From a virus, in IMG/VR virus record IMGVR_UViG_3300008217_000048, positions 1 through 29,547 of that record: a DNA stretch of 29,547 nucleotides. One strand, written 5' to 3'. A model generated the notes under the pieces. That model saw only the letters and a program-made list of their open reading frames with translations. It was not told the origin of the DNA and ran no database searches. Positions 1-6,945 of this stretch are shown in pieces. Made by a program: the position numbers and the translations under genes. Numbering within the stretch: position 1 is the first letter of the stretch; each line of letters begins with the position of its first letter.

Positions 1-2
1 GC

Positions 3-1226
3 GGTCAGGTACGAGCAATAACTCAACTCATCTCGACAACGATAGCGGACCCAGACCAGCTCCTATCCAACGACAGGTACAACAACCCCATAATCCGGTT
101 TGCCACCGGCAGAGGAGCACCTGGTCACGAGATCGTAGGAAGCGTCATCGAAACTGCTACTAAAGGCAAGGTCAACGCTCTGCCTTTCGAGGAAATCGAC
201 GGCTGGCTAGACTTAGTTAAGTTCACCGGCACCGCTCATGCGCCCTTCGCTATCCAAGGGGTTTTGGAGGGAGAAGAACTCAGGACTGGGGCGTTTGGAT
301 TACTAGGATTTAGAACTTCCCCTGAAACGCCATTCGAGCGTCAGAAGACCTCCCGTAAAGAGGCCATGAATCAATTAAACCTAGAGGGGGAATATAAAGA
401 CCTCGACCAATCGCAGAAAGCCGAAGTAAACGATTTAGTCCCTGAGGAAGTTAAAGAAGAGGTAGAGGATTTACAACGCCGGAGGGGTAGCCAAGTACAA
501 GCCTATAAAGACTCCATCGAGGATATAAACGAAATCTTTGATAACCGCATCGAAATACTTTCGGCTGAAGGTCCCGGTAAAGTCTTCCGTGACGGGTTAG
601 CGGTAATCAACACGGCTAGAGCTGAACGTAAAACCCAAGAGAAAAGCTCCAACCGCCACGAGGAAGCACTAGAGTTCTTCGAGGAGTTAGAACCCAGCGA
701 GGCTCTCTTTGATATCGTCCTGGATGAGTATTTCTCCATCACCAACAATCCGGCTCTCGATAACCTCTTCGGAGAGTACGACTTCGATCTCTTAGAGGAA
801 GGCTTAAACGGTCTAAGGAATAACCGAGGAGATGAGCTAGTAGACCGGGTGGAGGACTTCGTTCATCGCAATGATCATCCTCTAGTAAAAGAACTCAGGC
901 GAGACCGGGAGAGACTCAAGCCCTACTGGGATGTCAATCAGGCTGTAAAGGAATTTAATAATTCACTATTCCCGGCTATCGCTGATGAGATTAACGCCTC
1001 TTGGGATACCTACCTGGACATCCGTGAACCTCTTGAGAAGAAGCATTACCGGGATACTCATTCCGAAATACCCATCATCGAAAAGAGGGTCAGAAGTAGA
1101 AGGAAGGCGATGTTAGAGCGAGATCCGGAATTGGACATTCTCCGCATCAAATGGGGGTATCAAACTACCTTCAATACCGAGGAGGGGTTCGACTTCATCC
1201 AAGAGCAGTTGGAAGGTGTACGGTGA
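3..1226 (+). CDS. C-terminal part of a large phage structural protein (5' end outside window)
   Basis: The reading frame is open from the first full codon to a TGA at 1224, so 407 residues of a longer gene are visible; the TTG at 264 is an internal codon, not a convincing start. The first ~110 residues contain the stretch HAPFAIQGVLEG followed by RTGAFGLLGFRTSPETP, a pattern I associate with C-terminal regions of very large phage internal virion or polyvalent proteins. The remainder is strongly charged, rich in Glu, Lys and Arg, and likely alpha-helical or coiled coil. It sits upstream of the virion operon on the same strand and overlaps the next start by four bases. Phage structural origin is likely from context; the exact family is a weak inference. 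It could also be the tail of a portal-like fusion. Confidence 0.55.
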   Translation, partial: GQVRAITQLISTTIADPDQLLSNDRYNNPIIRFATGRGAPGHEIVGSVIETATKGKVNALPFEEIDGWLDLVKFTGTAHAPFAIQGVLEGEELRTGAFGLLGFRTSPETPFERQKTSRKEAMNQLNLEGEYKDLDQSQKAEVNDLVPEEVKEEVEDLQRRRGSQVQAYKDSIEDINEIFDNRIEILSAEGPGKVFRDGLAVINTARAERKTQEKSSNRHEEALEFFEELEPSEALFDIVLDEYFSITNNPALDNLFGEYDFDLLEEGLNGLRNNRGDELVDRVEDFVHRNDHPLVKELRRDRERLKPYWDVNQAVKEFNNSLFPAIADEINASWDTYLDIREPLEKKHYRDTHSEIPIIEKRVRSRRKAMLERDPELDILRIKWGYQTTFNTEEGFDFIQEQLEGVR

Positions 1227-1369
1227 GCGAAGTACGCTGCCCTAGGTGTGGAAGGCTCTTATGCGAAGGAGTCTCAGGAACCGACTACTACATGAAGTTT
1301 ACGTGTACAAATACTAGGTGTAAATTCAAGTTCTACGTAATATCCCGTAAAGAGTTAGTACCAGCGTAA
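1223..1369 (+). CDS. Com-like small zinc-ribbon protein
   Basis: This 48-residue protein starts at GTG 1223, which overlaps the previous stop as GTGA; an ATG upstream at 1151 would need a 75-base overlap. It has a CPRC pair at the N-terminus and a second pair (CTNTRC) after about 20 residues, followed by a short beta-type tail. The layout, including RCPRCGRLL, matches the Com family of Mu, where Com is an RNA-binding zinc protein that activates translation of the mom DNA modification gene. No mom-like gene is seen in the window, so the target is unknown. Function as a nucleic-acid-binding zinc ribbon is a good inference; a true Com role is not proven. Confidence 0.65.
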   Translation: MSEVRCPRCGRLLCEGVSGTDYYMKFTCTNTRCKFKFYVISRKELVPA

Positions 1370-1398
1370 TTCTCCCTCCATCTCCCCCAGCAGCAGAG

Positions 1399-1433
1399 GA
1401 GCCCTCCTGTTTCCACCGGCAGGGGGGTTTCTC
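1399..1433 (+). terminator. Intrinsic terminator after the Com-like gene
   Basis: A stem of CCCTCCTG (1402-1409) pairs with CAGGGGGG (1420-1427) with one G-T wobble and a ten-base loop, followed by TTTCTCT. It lies 30 bases after the Com-like stop codon. The T tract is interrupted, so strength is moderate. Confidence 0.5.
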
Positions 1434-1460
1434 TACTCTAGGTTCAATTGGTATACTTGG

Positions 1461-1530
1461 TGGTGCCCCTGCTGGGAATCGAACCCAGTTCCCCTCCTTC
1501 GCTAAAGGTGGACCATCCAACGGCAGGGGC
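1461..1530 (-). tRNA. Shortened tRNA-like element with encoded CCA
   Basis: Read on the minus strand this is 70 bases long including CCA. The acceptor stem GCCCCTG pairs perfectly with CAGGGGC, followed by discriminator A and CCA. The T arm is perfect (CTGGG, loop TTCGATT, CCCAG). The anticodon arm has loop TTAGCGA, giving anticodon AGC (Ala) with one mismatch in the stem. The D arm is squeezed to TGGA, loop TGG, TCCA, and position 8 is C rather than U, so about six bases are missing compared with a normal tRNA. The G3:U70 pair that marks tRNA-Ala is absent. It may be a degenerate phage tRNA, an unusual tRNA-like RNA, or an attachment-site copy of a host tRNA. Confidence 0.55.
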
Positions 1531-1540
1531 AAATAACAAC

Positions 1541-1591
1541 AAAAAAGGTCGGCATCCCTAAGTCTGCAAAGGGGGATGCCGACCTTATTTT
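1541..1591. terminator. Strong bidirectional terminator
   Basis: A perfect 14-base stem (1545-1558 with 1573-1586, sequence AAGGTCGGCATCCC and its complement) has a 14-base loop. On the plus strand it is followed by ATTTTTGG; on the minus strand it is followed by a run of six T (bases 1546-1541). It would stop transcription arriving from either side, and it separates the tRNA-like element from anything transcribed leftward from about 2030. Confidence 0.8.
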
Positions 1592-1630
1592 TGGACCTAT
1601 TTATATCTAGTAGTTAGAGCATAGCAGAAA

Positions 1631-1662
1631 TATGCAAGAGGCTCATTTGAGCTTCTTGCATA
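1631..1662. repeat. 32-base near-perfect inverted repeat
   Basis: TATGCAAGAGGCTCA is followed by two T and then TGAGCTTCTTGCATA, an inverted repeat with 15-base arms and a single G-T type mismatch. There is no T tract after it on the plus strand, so it is less likely a terminator and could be an operator for a dimeric repressor or an RNA hairpin. It lies between the bidirectional terminator and a TATAAT at 1682. Confidence 0.6.
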
Positions 1663-1681
1663 ATTCAATAGAAAATCGACA

Positions 1682-1687
1682 TATAAT
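1682..1687 (+). promoter_or_regulatory. Possible -10 element (TATAAT)
   Basis: A consensus TATAAT occurs in the 147-base non-coding stretch 1591-1737. The best -35 candidate, TTGCAT at 1656-1661, is 20 bases away, which is longer than the preferred 17, and it overlaps the arm of the 1631-1662 inverted repeat. If active it would drive the plus ORF at 1738 and be open to repression at the inverted repeat. Confidence 0.3.
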
Positions 1688-1737
1688 TCAACACAAAAGT
1701 ACAGTAAATTACAGTCGTGAACTGCAAGAGAGGATAA

Positions 1738-2001
1738 ATGAATACTATAGAACAAGACGCTGAGTGGCTTAAGGATATTCTATCTCGTACTGATGAATCA
1801 GGCGAGAAATTGTCACAACGCCTGCTTGGGCAATTGCGATGGCAACTTGAGTTGGAGCGTAACCGCCCTGGAGTAGTCCGTCCACCATGGTTTCGGCCAT
1901 TTCTAGAATCTCTTCGTCATTCCTTATTATTTCCTGTGCGCTACTGGAGGCGTTGGTGGAGGGTTCAGTTAAGACAGTGGACCAACGGAAAAATTGGGTA
2001 G
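1738..2001 (+). CDS. Small hypothetical protein (alternative to the minus-strand ORF at 2032)
   Basis: This 87-residue ORF has a good ribosome binding site (AGAGAGG, six bases before ATG), a TATAAT at 1682 and a terminator downstream at 2109, which is the layout of an independently transcribed extra gene (moron). The first 45 residues look protein-like and charged. The last 40 residues are unusually rich in Trp and Arg, and first codon positions are mostly pyrimidine there, which suggests an antisense shadow. I do not recognise a family. It competes with the minus-strand frame covering 1769-2032. Confidence 0.35.
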   Translation: MNTIEQDAEWLKDILSRTDESGEKLSQRLLGQLRWQLELERNRPGVVRPPWFRPFLESLRHSLLFPVRYWRRWWRVQLRQWTNGKIG

Positions 2002-2032
2002 TCCAGTGCGTGATGGCTTGTTCTCGGCTCAT
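1769..2032 (-). CDS. Small hypothetical protein (alternative to the plus-strand ORF at 1738)
   Basis: The 87-residue product has an ordinary composition, with a likely helical second half (residues 39-80) rich in Ala, Val and Ile. An AAGGA sits seven bases before the ATG at 2032. In a manual count about 59% of first codon positions are purines, which is what real genes tend to show, against about 41% for the overlapping plus ORF. It would be transcribed divergently from the virion operon, end before the 1631-1662 inverted repeat, and stop at the bidirectional terminator. I do not recognise the family. This frame and 1738-2001 on the other strand overlap almost fully, so probably only one is real. 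Confidence 0.45.
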   Translation of the reverse strand: MSREQAITHWTTQFFRWSTVLTEPSTNASSSAQEIIRNDEEILEMAETMVDGLLQGGYAPTQVAIAIAQAGVVTISRLIHQYEIEYP

Positions 2033-2062
2033 TTGACATCCTTAATCTATATATGGTATTTT
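2033..2062 (+). promoter_or_regulatory. Candidate sigma-70 promoter of the virion operon
   Basis: A consensus TTGACA at 2033-2038 is followed after 18 bases by TATTTT at 2057-2062, which matches the -10 consensus at four of six positions. Transcription would start near 2069 and give a leader of about 130 bases before the scaffold start codon. The -35 box abuts the start codon of the minus-strand ORF at 2032. Confidence 0.5.
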
Positions 2063-2108
2063 GACGGTTAAGGGGTACTCCTTATTGGAGACGCCTCTTA
2101 ATATCCGC

Positions 2109-2156
2109 AGAGTCGGCAGCAGTTTGGAATAGTAACTGCACCGGCTCTATTTTTTT
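2109..2156 (+). terminator. Strong intrinsic terminator inside the virion-operon leader
   Basis: AGAGTCGG (2109-2116) pairs with CCGGCTCT (2141-2148), and inside it GCAGTT (2119-2124) pairs with AACTGC (2134-2139), leaving a nine-base loop. The stem is followed by ATTTTTTT. It is the strongest plus-strand terminator in the window after 1545-1586, yet it lies between the promoter at 2033 and the scaffold gene at 2201. It either ends an upstream unit or acts as an attenuator. Confidence 0.75.
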
Positions 2157-2200
2157 GTAGGCTGGCCCTAGTAATAGGCACCCCCTACAGGAGAGGTAGG

Positions 2201-3007
2201 ATGACTCAAGAAGCTATCGTCGAGGATTCTCTGCAACATCTGGCTGACCTGGATGTCAGAACCGGCAGCTCCGGGACTGAGGACAGCTCCCCAGAAGATG
2301 AGAAGCCCAACGATGATACCGATAACCCTAGCACCGATCCCGAACCTACCCTAGAAGAACTAAAGGTACAGCTCGAAGAGTCCAAAGCTAGGGAGAAGAC
2401 TCTAGAGCAAAAATTCAAGTCCTCGGAAGGACGGGCTAAGAAAGAGGGTAGTGACCGGGTAATACTTGAGGAACTCAGAGATAGAATCGCTGCTAGCGAG
2501 AAAGCGATGGGGCTCTTCATCACTCACGGAGCCAACGGCAACGAAGAGCTAGCTAAGGAACTAGGAGAAGCCAAGCTCGAAGATGCCAAGGTCCGTAATG
2601 AGAGAGTGGAGACCAACCATATAGAGACTCTCAAATCCGCACTCCTTAACACTATCTACGAAGACGGCGAAAGCACCAATCCTGAAGCTCTCCTTATAAC
2701 TAAGGAGCAAGCTGCTGAACTCGTAGCTAAGTGGAAATCCTCTTCCACGGCTGGTCTAATCTCTGTAGTCACTGACGCTGTTCAGATGGTAGCGGCAACC
2801 AGCAGAGATCGGACTAAAGCCTTAGAAAAGAAAGTACGTGAAGAGGAAAAGGCCGCAGCTAAACAAGAAAAGGAAGATGCCGGTATAGGCGAAATGGACA
2901 CCGGCTCTGGTAGCGGCGGAAGCGGAGGAGCTACAGACAGTCTCTCCCCAATGAACAAAATCGCAGAAGGAATGAAGAGAGGACAAGGTTCCAAACTCTT
3001 CGGATAA
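2201..3007 (+). CDS. Probable capsid scaffolding protein
   Basis: The 268-residue protein has an acidic, Pro/Ser/Asp-rich N-terminus (residues 1-50), a coiled-coil region with Glu/Lys/Leu heptad character (about 50-100), a further helical charged region to about 225, a Gly/Ser-rich linker near 230-242 and a short basic C-terminal tail (MKRGQGSKLFG). That composition, and its position ten bases before the major capsid gene, is typical of tailed-phage scaffolding proteins, which bind the capsid protein through a basic C-terminal helix during assembly and are then removed. The start is supported by GGAGAGGTAGG directly upstream. No protease domain is visible. Confidence 0.7.
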   Translation: MTQEAIVEDSLQHLADLDVRTGSSGTEDSSPEDEKPNDDTDNPSTDPEPTLEELKVQLEESKAREKTLEQKFKSSEGRAKKEGSDRVILEELRDRIAASEKAMGLFITHGANGNEELAKELGEAKLEDAKVRNERVETNHIETLKSALLNTIYEDGESTNPEALLITKEQAAELVAKWKSSSTAGLISVVTDAVQMVAATSRDRTKALEKKVREEEKAAAKQEKEDAGIGEMDTGSGSGGSGGATDSLSPMNKIAEGMKRGQGSKLFG

Positions 3008-3016
3008 GGAGAACAG

Positions 3017-3976
3017 ATGGCTGATGCTCTAACAGAATGGGCAAAGCTCGAAAAAGATCTAGTTATGAAGGGGGTATTTGAGGAAATCCTCACTGCTGAC
3101 TTCCTTATGGCTATGCTCAGGTTCAAGTCCTTTGAAGGTAATTCACTGGTCTATAACCGAGAGCTAACCTTGCCGACCTCAGTAACTCATGCGGTAGGTG
3201 ATACCTGGGAAACCACGAAACCCACCTTCACTAAGAAAACCGCTTCTCTAGTCACAGTCGGTACTCAATCCGGCGTGGACCTATACATCCGAGACACCAG
3301 AGGCAGCGTACAGGATCCCAATGCTGTCAACATGTCTCTGATGACCAAGTCTCTTACCAGAGAGATCTCCCGTCTAGTTATCCAAGGAGAGCCCGAAGCT
3401 ACCTCAACTCAGTTCGAAGGCTTGGACTCCCTCTGTCGTGCGGAAACCCGCATGATGGCGATGGATGACGGCAATATCGATGGTCCCGGAACCGCAGAGA
3501 CTGAGCTGACTATGGACCGGCTCGATGCCATGATTGATGAGATTGACGATGGGCAGACTAAACCTGACGCCCTTATCATGAACAACACCATACGCCGGAA
3601 GCTCTCCCAATTAGCTCGCTCCTCAGGCGTCTCCGGTATCTACGAGAACAACGTGGAGATGTTCGGGCACAAGGTATCCACTTACGATGGCATACCTATC
3701 GTTCGAACCAACTTCATAACCAATGCCGAGGTCTACAACGACTCCGGCTCCTGGCCTTCTTCGACTGCTACTAGCATCTTTGCGGTTCAGTTCGGTGAGG
3801 AAAAACAGGGATATACTCTTCTCCACAACGGCCCAGTGATGCAGCCTAGGGTTCGCCCTCTGGGTATCAAGCGAGATGAGGAAATTGAAGAGTTCAGGAT
3901 GGTCGTATATCTACAGGCCGTGACTTTCTCTACCAAGAGGATCATCGGACTGGGTGGTATCGACTCAGCTTCCTAA
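3017..3976 (+). CDS. Major capsid protein, HK97-like fold
   Basis: The 319-residue protein has the order expected for an HK97-type capsid subunit. A helical N-terminal arm is followed by an extended-loop-like segment (LVTVGTQSGVDLYIRDTRGS), then a long P-domain helix region (MTKSLTREISRLVIQGEP). The A-domain segment has DALIMNNTIRRKLSQLARSSG, the motif GHKVSTYDGIPIVRTNFI and a final beta section ending RPLGIKRDEEIEEFRMVVYLQA. It follows the scaffold gene with AAGGAGA as ribosome binding site. Residues for cross-linking were not assessed. It is the most recognisable virion gene in the window. Confidence 0.85.
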   Translation: MADALTEWAKLEKDLVMKGVFEEILTADFLMAMLRFKSFEGNSLVYNRELTLPTSVTHAVGDTWETTKPTFTKKTASLVTVGTQSGVDLYIRDTRGSVQDPNAVNMSLMTKSLTREISRLVIQGEPEATSTQFEGLDSLCRAETRMMAMDDGNIDGPGTAETELTMDRLDAMIDEIDDGQTKPDALIMNNTIRRKLSQLARSSGVSGIYENNVEMFGHKVSTYDGIPIVRTNFITNAEVYNDSGSWPSSTATSIFAVQFGEEKQGYTLLHNGPVMQPRVRPLGIKRDEEIEEFRMVVYLQAVTFSTKRIIGLGGIDSAS

Positions 3977-4020
3977 ATATAAGGGAGTGCCATTTGGAAA
4001 TCTACTTGTGGCATACTAAA

Positions 4021-4038
4021 CCGTTACCTAGGTCACAA
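4021..4038. promoter_or_regulatory. CTAG-centred palindrome, site 1
   Basis: CCGTTACCTAGGTCACAA shares the right half-site CTAGGTCACAA with three other places in the window. Its inner part GTTACCTAGGTCAC is a palindrome with one mismatched pair. It lies in the 109-base gap after the capsid gene, 48 bases before the next start. Consensus of the set is TTGTGACCTAGGTCACAA. A regulator-binding site is an inference. Confidence 0.5.
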
Positions 4039-4085
4039 TATCCAATACATAAGAGACTGATTAACTTCAGCAGAAGGAGATAATC

Positions 4086-4910
4086 ATGGCCGACCCAATT
4101 GTTAACAGAGCAAGGGGAGTATTCCTAGGACTTATCGGCTCTACAGCCGTAGTTGCCGGGGACGCTCTCTATTTCGACGGTACAGACTGGGAGCTAGCAG
4201 ACGCTGACGACAACACGAAGTTCGCTGAAGCGTTCGCTACCGCTTCCTATGCCTCTGGGGTACAAGGAGCTCTCTGTGTAGAGTGCATCATCGAAGATAC
4301 CGATGCTCCCTACACTCAAGGCAGTACCTACTACCTCTCGGCTACCGCAGGAGACATCACCGCAACCCGTCCTACAGGGGCTAATAACTTAGCCCAGGTA
4401 CTGGGGTTCGGTATCTCCACTTCCCTGGTAAACGCCAGAATCAAAATCCCTGAAGAGTGTGCATTCACCGTACCGTTCCACTCCAACACTGATGAGGCTG
4501 GATACATCGGTATTTCCTCCAACGACTTCGGAGGTCCTACTCTAATAGATACCTCCGGTGAAGCCTACGGTGCCTATATGGTGCCGCAGAATGCCGTAGG
4601 AACGGTAATCATGTACCTGGCTTGGGTAGCTGGCGGGACTCTCTTGGATGCCTCAGACACCTACACCATAGACGTAGCTGCTGGAGTTGACGATGAGGTC
4701 ACCACCACCCATGCTGACGGTATCGCTGCTGCTGCTCTAACTGTAGCTGCTAACGATATCAACACCGTAGACGTATCTGCAGCATTCGATGCTGCTGGTC
4801 AGCAAGATCCAGGAAACTGGGTAGGCATCAACGTAGCCAAAGCCGCTGAAGGTTCAGCCGGTGATGACCCAGGTCTCCTAGGAACTCACATCGTACTGTT
4901 GGTGGTATAA
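4086..4910 (+). CDS. Probable capsid decoration / head-fibre-like protein
   Basis: The 274-residue product has two parts. Residues 1-120 resemble small capsid decoration proteins (DUF2190-like style): GDALYFDGTDWELADADD, then an AFATASYASGVQGAL segment. Residues 125-274 look like a second beta-sandwich domain, rich in Ala, Asp, Thr and Val, ending in TGLLGTHIVLLVV-type beta strands (actual end LLGTHIVLLVV). Position right after the capsid gene fits a protein displayed on the capsid surface. It has its own ribosome binding site (AGAAGGAG) and a CTAG palindrome upstream, so it may also be expressed separately from the capsid. The decoration role is inferred from context and general sequence character. 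Confidence 0.55.
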   Translation: MADPIVNRARGVFLGLIGSTAVVAGDALYFDGTDWELADADDNTKFAEAFATASYASGVQGALCVECIIEDTDAPYTQGSTYYLSATAGDITATRPTGANNLAQVLGFGISTSLVNARIKIPEECAFTVPFHSNTDEAGYIGISSNDFGGPTLIDTSGEAYGAYMVPQNAVGTVIMYLAWVAGGTLLDASDTYTIDVAAGVDDEVTTTHADGIAAAALTVAANDINTVDVSAAFDAAGQQDPGNWVGINVAKAAEGSAGDDPGLLGTHIVLLVV

Positions 4911-4912
4911 GA

Positions 4913-5296
4913 ATGGCTACTGTCGAACTTCAATATGACTCTTGGGATAATATGGCTGAGAGCCTAAACCAGCTAGATCTAGCTGGATTAGTGCGGCAAG
5001 GTAGGGACTACCCATTCCGGCCTGCCACTGTAATCAGTCTGATGTTCCAAGAGGAACATTTCTTCCACGTCTCTAATACACCTGAGCACAAAGAAGCTGT
5101 TCGGCAGATGACTGCTCTTCTATATCACAACCTGTCCTGGTTCCGGCGTCTTGGGATTTCCGCCGCCGCACTCAAGACGCTGGTCAAGGACTACCCCAAT
5201 ACCGAGCGAGGGGTAAAGTTCTCTCTCACCGACAACGACACCATCCGTGATGCTATGGGCGATGGTAAAGATTTCACGGTGAAGGTGCCTTCATGA
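4913..5296 (+). CDS. Hypothetical virion-operon protein
   Basis: This 127-residue protein begins two bases after the previous stop. It is mixed alpha/beta, with an aromatic centre (EEHFFHVSNTPEHKEAVRQM) and a helical segment LLYHNLSWFRRLGISAAALKTLV. No cysteine pairs, signal peptide or membrane segment is visible. I do not recognise the family; position between decoration and connector-type genes suggests a head-completion or neck role, which is only a guess. Its stop overlaps the next ATG by four bases. Confidence 0.7.
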   Translation: MATVELQYDSWDNMAESLNQLDLAGLVRQGRDYPFRPATVISLMFQEEHFFHVSNTPEHKEAVRQMTALLYHNLSWFRRLGISAAALKTLVKDYPNTERGVKFSLTDNDTIRDAMGDGKDFTVKVPS

Positions 5297-5763
5297 ACAT
5301 GACAGCTAAGGATCTAGCTAGACTGGTAGGAGTACCTCTAGAGTTAGCTGAGCATGAGCCAGTCCGTCGCCCCGTACTACTAACACTACGTACGGAAGTA
5401 GGCGGTCAGCCAATCACTTTCAATCAAAAGGAAGAGCTAGCATACCTAGCTGGCGAACCTATCAATGCGACAGAATGGCTACAACTCCGAGCAAAACTAG
5501 ACCACCTATTCATGCACGCCGGGGCTATCAAAAAAGCACCCGAACCCAATAAATCTCAACCTGCCTCTAACTTTCTAACTACCAACCTAAAATGGATAAA
5601 CGAAGCCAAGGTCGGAAAGATTGTATCTCCTCCTTCCTTCGTCTACTCAACTAAAAAGGTCCTAGACGGTCTGATTGCGAGAGCTATTATGGCTGTATTA
5701 GGCCTTAAACAGGAAGACTACAGTGGGGTAATAGGGAAAGAAGAGGTGGAATATGCTGACTAG
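5293..5763 (+). CDS. Hypothetical virion-operon protein
   Basis: The 156-residue product starts with an ATGA overlap with the upstream gene. The N-terminus (MNMTAKDLARLVGVPLELAEHEPVRR) looks like a short helical segment. The middle contains FNQKEELAYLAGEPINATEWLQLRAKLDHLFMH, again helical, followed by a basic, Pro/Asn-containing linker and a second helical part. No catalytic motif is visible and no family is recognised. Confidence 0.7.
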   Translation: MNMTAKDLARLVGVPLELAEHEPVRRPVLLTLRTEVGGQPITFNQKEELAYLAGEPINATEWLQLRAKLDHLFMHAGAIKKAPEPNKSQPASNFLTTNLKWINEAKVGKIVSPPSFVYSTKKVLDGLIARAIMAVLGLKQEDYSGVIGKEEVEYAD

Positions 5764-6199
5764 AATTAAACGGGAGAAATTCGAGTGCGATTGCGGCCAG
5801 AGAATAGCCAAGGGTTCTGAGAAGGCGCATGAAGCCGGGGGTAGGCATCAGGAATGGCTCAGGGTGAGTAATGTAATGGGTGGGAGTCTAACTCCACCTA
5901 CTTCTTCCCCTGAGTTACCTGAAGACCTTGATGAAGACGACCAGCTAGAAGAGGAATCTACTCCTGTAGAGATAGACTCCGAGATCCAATCAGTGATGGA
6001 TAGCAACCAATCTCCCGTCAACAAAGCTAAAGGACTCAGGCGTATATTCTCTTACCGAGACTGGCCTGACGACGACCATCCTGCCACGGTTCGGCAGATC
6101 CTAATACAATCAGGGGTCCCCATCCACGAGACTGCTGATGGCTCAGACGAATCCGGTAGCCGTAAGATCAGAGCTCAGTGGGAGAGGACCAATAAGTAG
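5753..6199 (+). CDS. C2H2-type zinc-finger-like hypothetical protein
   Basis: The 148-residue protein overlaps the upstream gene by 11 bases. Its N-terminus has Cys-x-Cys at residues 11 and 13 (FECDCGQRI) and two His spaced by five (KAHEAGGRHQEW), a pattern that could bind one zinc ion in a C2H2 arrangement. The middle is very acidic (residues 55-85) and likely disordered. The C-terminal part has FSYRDWPDDDHPATVRQILIQSGVPIH. The role is unknown; the finger suggests nucleic-acid or protein binding. Confidence 0.65.
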   Translation: MLTRIKREKFECDCGQRIAKGSEKAHEAGGRHQEWLRVSNVMGGSLTPPTSSPELPEDLDEDDQLEEESTPVEIDSEIQSVMDSNQSPVNKAKGLRRIFSYRDWPDDDHPATVRQILIQSGVPIHETADGSDESGSRKIRAQWERTNK

Positions 6200-6204
6200 G
6201 TGAT

Positions 6205-6558
6205 ATGTCTATAGATGTATTTACATACCGAGGCATTGAGATCTCAGCGGAATCCCTAGCAATGGGAGCTACTGCTGAGTCTATTTCAGCGGGTGGCGGG
6301 ACTATTCCCAGTAACGTGGGAGCTATCAAGTTCTTCGTTCCCGCTGGGGATAGCGTCCACTTCACCTATGAGGGCGGTCCAGATCCTACCTCTACTACAG
6401 GACATGCCGTCGCTGCTTCCACCTGGGGATTCATCCCCGCCGGTAAAACCGCCAGTAAGATAATCTCTGATGACGCATCGGATGTCTCCCTCATTATCGT
6501 CTACGAGCGTGGAGCTGGTAGAGCTGATAATGGCGGGTCTGTGTCGGAGCCTAGATAA
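6205..6558 (+). CDS. Small beta-rich virion-type protein
   Basis: The 117-residue protein is rich in Gly, Ser, Ala and Thr with alternating hydrophobic residues, as in a beta sandwich. Segments such as AIKFFVPAGDSVHFTYEGG and HAVAASTWGFIPAGKTASKIISDD support this. An AGGTGAT ribosome binding site precedes the ATG. The stop overlaps the next start by one base (TAATG). I do not recognise the family; a decoration or tail accessory protein is possible by position. Confidence 0.65.
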   Translation: MSIDVFTYRGIEISAESLAMGATAESISAGGGTIPSNVGAIKFFVPAGDSVHFTYEGGPDPTSTTGHAVAASTWGFIPAGKTASKIISDDASDVSLIIVYERGAGRADNGGSVSEPR

Positions 6559-6920
6559 TGGCCGGCGAAAAGAGGTCTCAGAAGATCCAAGCAACTATCT
6601 TCAAGATGATAGACGCTGTCACTATTACCGCAGGCACTCCTGTTACAGTCTGGACGGCAGCTGATACTACCAACGGCAGGATAAGGCTCCTAGGCTGGCG
6701 ACTCTCAGCTAGTGCTGCTGCGTCTCTAGAGTTCCAAGATTCTAATGCAGCAGGTACGGTCATAGCTCAGAGTCCTCTTCTTGCCATAGCTGGTATCGAT
6801 GTGTGTGAGGATATCGGCGATGGGCTACTTCTAACTGCCGGTAAAACCTTAGACCTAGATGTCACAGCTACAGCCACTATCTCCGGCATGGTCTGGGGCA
6901 CGGAAGAGGTTCCTCACTAA
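6558..6920 (+). CDS. Small beta-sandwich virion-type protein
   Basis: The 120-residue product starts in a TAATG junction with the upstream gene. After a basic N-terminus (MAGEKRSQKIQATIFKMI) it becomes a run of short beta strands, with RLLGWRLSASAAASLEFQDSN and LLLTAGKTLDLDVTATATI. This style is common in small phage surface proteins. It resembles its upstream neighbour in size and composition, but I cannot show homology between them. Function unknown. Confidence 0.65.
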   Translation: MAGEKRSQKIQATIFKMIDAVTITAGTPVTVWTAADTTNGRIRLLGWRLSASAAASLEFQDSNAAGTVIAQSPLLAIAGIDVCEDIGDGLLLTAGKTLDLDVTATATISGMVWGTEEVPH

Positions 6921-6945
6921 TGCCTCTATCCTCTATACTAATACT

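Noticed and set aside
1223-1369. A Mu-type com-mom pair
   Set aside because: The downstream region has a terminator and no mom-like gene.
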